A stretch of DNA of 64,000 bases, taken from the NCBI RefSeq assembly GCF_000337095.1, contig NZ_AOIV01000004.1:21021-85020 (forward strand). The letters run 5' to 3'. This DNA is from Halogeometricum pallidum JCM 14848 (GTDB lineage: Archaea > Halobacteriota > Halobacteria > Halobacteriales > Haloferacaceae). A program made the position numbers and the translations under genes. The notes below the pieces were generated by a model. That model made no database searches and was not told the DNA's origin. It saw only the letters and a program-made list of their open reading frames with translations. Position 1 is the first letter of the stretch; every line of letters begins with the position of its first letter. Below are positions 60,822 to 64,000 of the stretch, one piece after another.

Positions 60822-61229
60822 TCACTCCGAATCTGTCGGGTCGTCGTCCGCCGACGGTTCCTCCTCTTCGAAGCCCCGTCGCTCGTTCTCTCGTCGAACG
60901 ACGCGGTTGACGTACCAGCAGTACAGGAGGGTGACGAAGGGGAACACCAGCGCCGACGCGAACCAGAGATGCCGGGAGAGGCCCCACTCGACGCCCTGCT
61001 TCCGTAGCGCCCGGATGTCCGCCCAGATGATGCCCGAGAAGAAGACGTGCATCACCACGACGACGGCGAGGGCGCCGCTGACGTTCGCGCCGAACACGGC
61101 GAGGGCGATGACGGTCCCGATGGTCCAGATGATGAGCAGCAGTCTACGGTAGACGCTCCCCACCCGCCGTCTTCCCTCTCCTTCGACCTGTCGGCCGCGC
61201 CGGTAGCCGTCGTCGCTCGTCCCGCTCAT
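60822..61229 (-). CDS. Small integral membrane protein (135 aa)
   Basis: Three hydrophobic segments, at about residues 28-48 (RLLLIIWTIGTVIALAVFGA), 52-72 (LAVVVVMHVFFSGIIWADI) and 88-108 (LWFASALVFPFVTLLYCWYV), between an Arg-rich N-terminus and an acidic C-terminus. Function unknown. The inside-positive N-terminus and acidic tail suggest both ends face the cytoplasm or an odd-numbered topology that cannot be settled here. Preceded by a non-coding spacer of 130 bases. Confidence 0.72.
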   Translation of the reverse strand: MSGTSDDGYRRGRQVEGEGRRRVGSVYRRLLLIIWTIGTVIALAVFGANVSGALAVVVVMHVFFSGIIWADIRALRKQGVEWGLSRHLWFASALVFPFVTLLYCWYVNRVVRRENERRGFEEEEPSADDDPTDSE

Positions 61230-61360
61230 ACCCGTCCCGTCCCGCCCCCGGAGTAAAAGCCCGTCGTGGTCCCGCTATCCCGTTCGCTCGCGTCCGCCGT
61301 CGGTCCTCCGATCTCCTGTCCGCCCGCGTCAGCCGTCGTTCGCGTCGCTTCGGCGTCGGC

Positions 61361-61816
61361 TCACCCCAGGTAGTTCACGTCCACCTCGTGCGGGCCCGTC
61401 GGCGTCTCCAGCGTCGCGCGTCCGTCGAGGCTGTCGCGGACGGCCAGCCGCCACGCCTCGACGGCCTCGGCGTGGCGTTCGCGGTGTCGCTCGCGGCTGT
61501 ACGGCTCTTCGGAGGCGCGGAGTTCATCACCCGTCTCGTCGACGGCCGGGAACGACGGGGCGTCGCGGACCAGTCGTTCCGGCGGGACGTGGATGGGTCG
61601 CGCACCGTCGTCGTAGCCGCCTTCGGCGCCCTCGAGGTGGAGGCGGGCGCGCATCCGCCCCGCGAACGGAGGCGTCACGCGCAGGACGGCGTCCCGGCCG
61701 CGTCGTTCGTTAGCTTCTAGCGCCGTGACCACGTCGTCGGTCGTCACCGCCAGCGACCTGATCCGTTCGGGACCCGTCCGCGACTCGCCGGCGCTCGGGT
61801 CCGACTCGTCAGTCAC
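61361..61816 (-). CDS. Conserved haloarchaeal hypothetical protein (151 aa)
   Basis: Unrecognised, acidic and soluble. It contains LAVTTDDVVTALEANERR, AVLRVTPPFAGRMRARLHLE and an Arg/Glu-rich helix RERHRERHAEAVEAWRLAV, ending ETPTGPHEVDVNYLG. Codon use matches the host. The start GTG 61816 lies inside the 3' end of the small zinc gene (overlap 8 bases), pointing to translational coupling. The frame is open from 61909, but that part coincides with the zinc gene in another frame. Confidence 0.65.
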   Translation of the reverse strand: MTDESDPSAGESRTGPERIRSLAVTTDDVVTALEANERRGRDAVLRVTPPFAGRMRARLHLEGAEGGYDDGARPIHVPPERLVRDAPSFPAVDETGDELRASEEPYSRERHRERHAEAVEAWRLAVRDSLDGRATLETPTGPHEVDVNYLG

Positions 61817-61943
61817 CGGTGACTTTCGCCGGCCCGCCGAACGGACCGAGTTCCCCACCGCAGTCGGGACAGGTCGACCGAAACGACCCCGCCGAGACGC
61901 GGTTTCCACAGTCGCGACAGACGAAAGGTGACCGTTCGCTCAT
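61809..61943 (-). CDS. 44-residue zinc micro-protein
   Basis: Minus-strand ATG 61943 encodes MSERSPFVCRDCG, NRVSAGSFRSTCPDCGG and ELGPFGGPAKVTGD, with zinc knuckles C9/C12 and C25/C28. It is rubredoxin-like in motif but too short for a redox rubredoxin, so a structural zinc site is more likely. It overlaps the 151-residue gene by 8 bases, so the two form a coupled pair. Confidence 0.72.
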   Translation of the reverse strand: MSERSPFVCRDCGNRVSAGSFRSTCPDCGGELGPFGGPAKVTGD

Positions 61944-62104
61944 CGTTGACGACAGATGATTAGAGACTCACCGTGTTAAACGTTACCGCAGCCTACGGGA
62001 GGGGACGGGTCCGGATTTCGCTGTATAGCGTCCCGGTTCGGGTGTTACTATGAGTCTAGATGCTGCGCTTTCGGACTGAGACCGTCTCGGTGCGGGTGGA
62101 TCTC

Positions 62105-62338
62105 ATGAGCAAGAGACCACGCGAAATCGACCGCACGTTCCTGTGGGGGTTCGCCTGTCCGCGGTGTGGGGGCGACACCGACGTGTTCGTCGACGAACGG
62201 TCTGAAACCTACGGATGGATCTGTCCCGCGGCGGACTGCACCGCCGTCGGATTCGGGTTCGAGTCGCGCCGCGCGGCGCGAGTGGGCCTTCGAGCGTACC
62301 TCGACGACGGCCCCCGACGGTCGCGGCGCCGGCGCTGA
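62105..62338 (+). CDS. Small zinc-finger protein (77 aa)
   Basis: Contains C18/C21 (CPRCG) and C40/C45 (CPAADC), an irregular second knuckle, with the aromatic GFACPRCGGDTDVF start and YGWICPAADCTAVGF. The C-terminus RRSRRRR is strongly basic, so nucleic acid binding is plausible. ATG 62105 is preferred to ATG 62060, since the earlier 15 residues are not conserved-looking. Confidence 0.65.
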   Translation: MSKRPREIDRTFLWGFACPRCGGDTDVFVDERSETYGWICPAADCTAVGFGFESRRAARVGLRAYLDDGPRRSRRRR

Positions 62339-62789
62339 AAGTCGCCGGACGGAGCGGTGGATACCGCTCCCGCCGCGACCCGCTGTTTTACTCGTATGTG
62401 TGTCCTCGATCCGCGCGCGGATTCGTGTCGGTGCTTCGCGTCCGTGGCGTTCCTCCTTCGACTCGTCGATTACGGTGCCCGTCGCCAGATAATCCAGTCG
62501 TCCGTTGATATCGGCGGCGACGCCGTGGAGGACCCACGGTTGACCCGGTCCGACGGTCTGTGTAATCTGTTTTCTTTCTTCATATCTCGTCCTGTCGTTG
62601 ATTCATTTATCTGCTTATATCGAATAACTGGTTCCATCTGAGAGAATACGATCTTACTATAGCGAATTACGAAACTACAGGTTCAGATATACGCGCTAAG
62701 TACGTTTATATTCGATATAGTAATGGTGGTTAGAAATATATGGTTTCATAATTGGAATTTTACTAACAAAGGGTGACAAGGGCGCCGTT
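62339..62789. other. 451-base spacer, AT-rich in its second half
   Basis: No gene recognised. From about 62560 the sequence is unusually AT-rich. It includes an 11-base perfect inverted repeat (62616-62626 and 62709-62719) enclosing 82 bases. No flanking target duplication was found. Confidence 0.5.
62616..62719. repeat. AT-rich 104-base segment bounded by inverted repeats
   Basis: TATATCGAATA at 62616-62626 is the exact inverse of TATTCGATATA at 62709-62719. Its shape resembles a very short non-autonomous element, but no transposase-like sequence or direct repeat flanks it. Confidence 0.4.
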
Positions 62790-63133
62790 GAATGCCCCGC
62801 TCTCTCCGAACGAATGATGGAACTGGGAGCAACGGGCGACGTCCGGGGGATCGAAGTGACGACCGACCACCTCACCGGACGGACGATCAACGACCTCGGT
62901 CAAGACCTTCCCGACGGAGTGTTGATCGCGCCCGTAAGCCGCAGGGAGCGTTCGCAACTCCCGGAGTCTGACCCCGCGTCCCAGCACGGTACTACCCGAC
63001 GTCCGTTGGACGGAGAACGGCCGTTCACGGGGCGATCGAGGGGTACCATCCCGAACGCCACGGCTGGGACTTCGATTTTGCGTCTCTACTGTGGGCGGCG
63101 TTTCGACGAATCGTTACGAAGCTAGTTTTGTAA
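62790..63133 (+). pseudogene. Decayed C-terminus of a TrkA-C/RCK-type transporter or antiporter gene
   Basis: The first frame reads LSERMMELGATGDVRGIEV, TTDHLTGRTINDLG and QDLPDGVLIAPVSR, which looks like an RCK_C (TrkA-C) domain near the end of a KefB-like cation antiporter. The similarity then shifts to the -1 frame near 62990 and ends SVGRRTAVHGAIEGYHPERH and GWDFDFAS, stopping at TAA 63131-63133. The middle segment that should read like QHGDHVTL is damaged. No membrane part or start is present upstream. It is a gene tail left behind by deletion or recombination. Confidence 0.6.
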
Positions 63134-63411
63134 CGCATATGCAGTGATGCGTCTACGTTAGTGTTGAAACCTATTGCAGAACACGCTATTAAGACTTACC
63201 CGTAGTTGGTGGACCTCTTCGTACATTCGGAGCACCGAAAGGGACTCTTTTCGAGGTTTCCCCCACAGATCGCACGTTTGGTCGGGATAACTGAACAGTC
63301 GTTTTCCCGTTCGACGGCTACCACTGGAGGAGACGACATCTGCCGGCGGTTGCTACCCCGCACTGCACCACCGAAGTATTTGTCCGAACATAGCGCGAAA
63401 GCCGCTCACCG
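63134..63411. other. Spacer after the TrkA-C remnant, no gene recognised
   Basis: No protein-like frame could be recognised. It contains a GCATATGC palindrome near 63135 and a TATA-like AGTATTTG at 63375-63382 that serves the next gene. The open frame that begins at 63206 is not convincing (no acid bias, no motif). Confidence 0.5.
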
Positions 63412-63687
63412 ATGGATGAGGATAGCCGGAACGGGATTCCGCCCGACAGTAGCGCACAGTTTTCGATCGAGAACCTCACCAAACGGGTCGTTTGGACGAC
63501 CGACACGACGGAGTGTCACAGTTGTGGCTCGACGGTCGAACTCCGGTCCGATCACTACTATGCGACTCCGGAAGCGGGTGAGGAGTCGACGTCCGATGAG
63601 GTCGTATTCTGCTCGCGTGCCTGCGCGGAGAGTTACTTCGGGTCGGCTTTGAGCGACTCGACACAGTTCTCGTCGAATTCTCGGTAG
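63412..63687 (+). CDS. DUF7576-like small zinc protein
   Basis: A 91-residue haloarchaeal protein with C35/C38 (CHSCG) and C67/C71 (FCSRACAESYFG), an MYM/TRASH-like pair that probably binds one zinc. ATG 63412 is preceded by a TATA-like element (63375-63384). The last 14 residues (SALSDSTQFSSNSR) have no family-like feature and lie antisense to a coding-like stretch on the other strand, so the original stop may have been earlier. Confidence 0.7.
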   Translation: MDEDSRNGIPPDSSAQFSIENLTKRVVWTTDTTECHSCGSTVELRSDHYYATPEAGEESTSDEVVFCSRACAESYFGSALSDSTQFSSNSR

Positions 63688-63770
63688 GGGAGGAACCGGA
63701 ACACCAGGCCTTCGAGGTCCTCGCGGATCGTGCCGATGATAGCTTCGCCCGACGAGAAAGCGGGCTCCCA
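63633..63770 (-). pseudogene. Unidentified coding remnant without a start codon
   Basis: On the minus strand, 45 codons before TAA read WEPAFSSGEAIIGTIREDLE, GLVFRFLPYREFDENCVE and SLKADPK, with high G/C at third positions as in real genes here. No ATG or GTG precedes the tract in frame before the end of the beta-CASP gene, except GTG at the VF position. It is probably the tail of a gene that lost its start. I cannot name the family. It overlaps the 3' end of the DUF7576-like gene. Confidence 0.4.
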
Positions 63771-63772
63771 AT

Positions 63773-64000
63773 TCAGTCGAACCGGTAGGTCTCCAGATTC
63801 CGCGGTGCGTGCGTCCGGACGTGAAGGTCCTGATAGAGTCCCGACGATAGCTGATCGGTCGACGATTCGTCGCCGTGGACACAGAGAATCCGCTCCGGAC
63901 GTGGAGACATCGTCCGAACGAACTCTTCGAGGCCCGCACGGTCAGCGTGGCCGGAGAACCCGCTCACGGACGCAACGCTGAGCCGCAGCGTCAACTCGTT
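63773..64000 (-). CDS. 3' end of a beta-CASP RNase/exonuclease gene (aCPSF-type), cut by the window end
   Basis: The last 75 codons of a metallo-beta-lactamase/beta-CASP nuclease, probably the aCPSF1/FttA type that ends archaeal transcripts. It shows VSGFSGHADRAGLEEFVRT with the conserved GHADR, PRPERILCVHGDES (motif C region), and the end APRNLETYRFD. The frame is open to the last base, so the start lies outside the window. Assignment within aCPSF1, aCPSF2 and RNase J is uncertain because most of the gene is missing. Confidence 0.85.
   Translation of the reverse strand, partial: NELTLRLSVASVSGFSGHADRAGLEEFVRTMSPRPERILCVHGDESSTDQLSSGLYQDLHVRTHAPRNLETYRFD

Noticed and set aside
63206-63652. 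A 148-codon plus-strand frame
   Set aside because: It overlaps the DUF7576-like gene in another frame and is Arg/Ser-rich with no family features.

Overview
The window is chromosomal DNA of a halophilic archaeon (class Halobacteria, probably order Haloferacales). GC is high, proteins are strongly acidic, and many genes have a TATA box 27-33 bases before a start codon with no Shine-Dalgarno leader. Archaeal information-processing genes are present: TBP, TFB, Orc1/Cdc6, XPB-like helicase, aIF2-beta and a beta-CASP nuclease. All calls come from reading the sequence; no database search was run.

Layout. 1-9.6 kb: tbp, a FilR1-type regulator, orc1/cdc6, a replication origin with nine origin recognition boxes (ORBs) and an AT-rich palindrome, a conserved hypothetical gene, an XPB/Rad25-like helicase, a stand-alone N6-adenine DNA methyltransferase, and tRNA-Tyr. 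9.9-20.4 kb: a Tat-exported protein, a small paralogous protein, MaoC and cupin genes, a thioesterase, the queD-queE-queC archaeosine precursor set, a methyltransferase, thiC, a hybrid histidine kinase and an SRPBCC protein. 20.5-27.3 kb: divergent alpha-glucan genes, one a 1511-residue protein with two GH15 modules and the other a GH13 amylase with a repeat-bearing linker; malQ at 47 kb belongs to the same pathway. 27.3-38.8 kb: small proteins, HPP membrane protein, MrfA/Hrq1-type helicase, DCC and DUF123 proteins, an aminotransferase, a 1042-residue FAD/Fe-S 2-hydroxyacid dehydrogenase, a CdpB-like PRC-barrel protein, a TrkA-N/DHH phosphoesterase and tRNA-Lys, followed 50 bases later by one isolated ORB.

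39-64 kb: two Lrp/AsnC regulators, two transporters, an alpha/beta hydrolase, a bacterial-type thrS, malQ, a CNNM/CBS protein, a histidine kinase, a DJ-1/PfpI protein, a frameshifted mscS, a PQQ-propeller lipoprotein, ogg, a DUF555 protein, a UPF0058 protein, aIF2-beta, tfb, corA with an overlapping 53-residue membrane protein, a lipoprotein, several zinc micro-proteins, and finally a region with decayed gene fragments before the 3' end of a beta-CASP ribonuclease.

Points deserving most attention are the origin with its distant orphan ORB, the helicase/methyltransferase pair beside the origin, the small genes coupled by overlapping start and stop codons, and the decayed genes (mscS, an EEP-nuclease tail, a TrkA-C tail, and an unidentified tail antisense to a DUF7576-like gene). 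I see no CRISPR array, rRNA, transposase or integrase.
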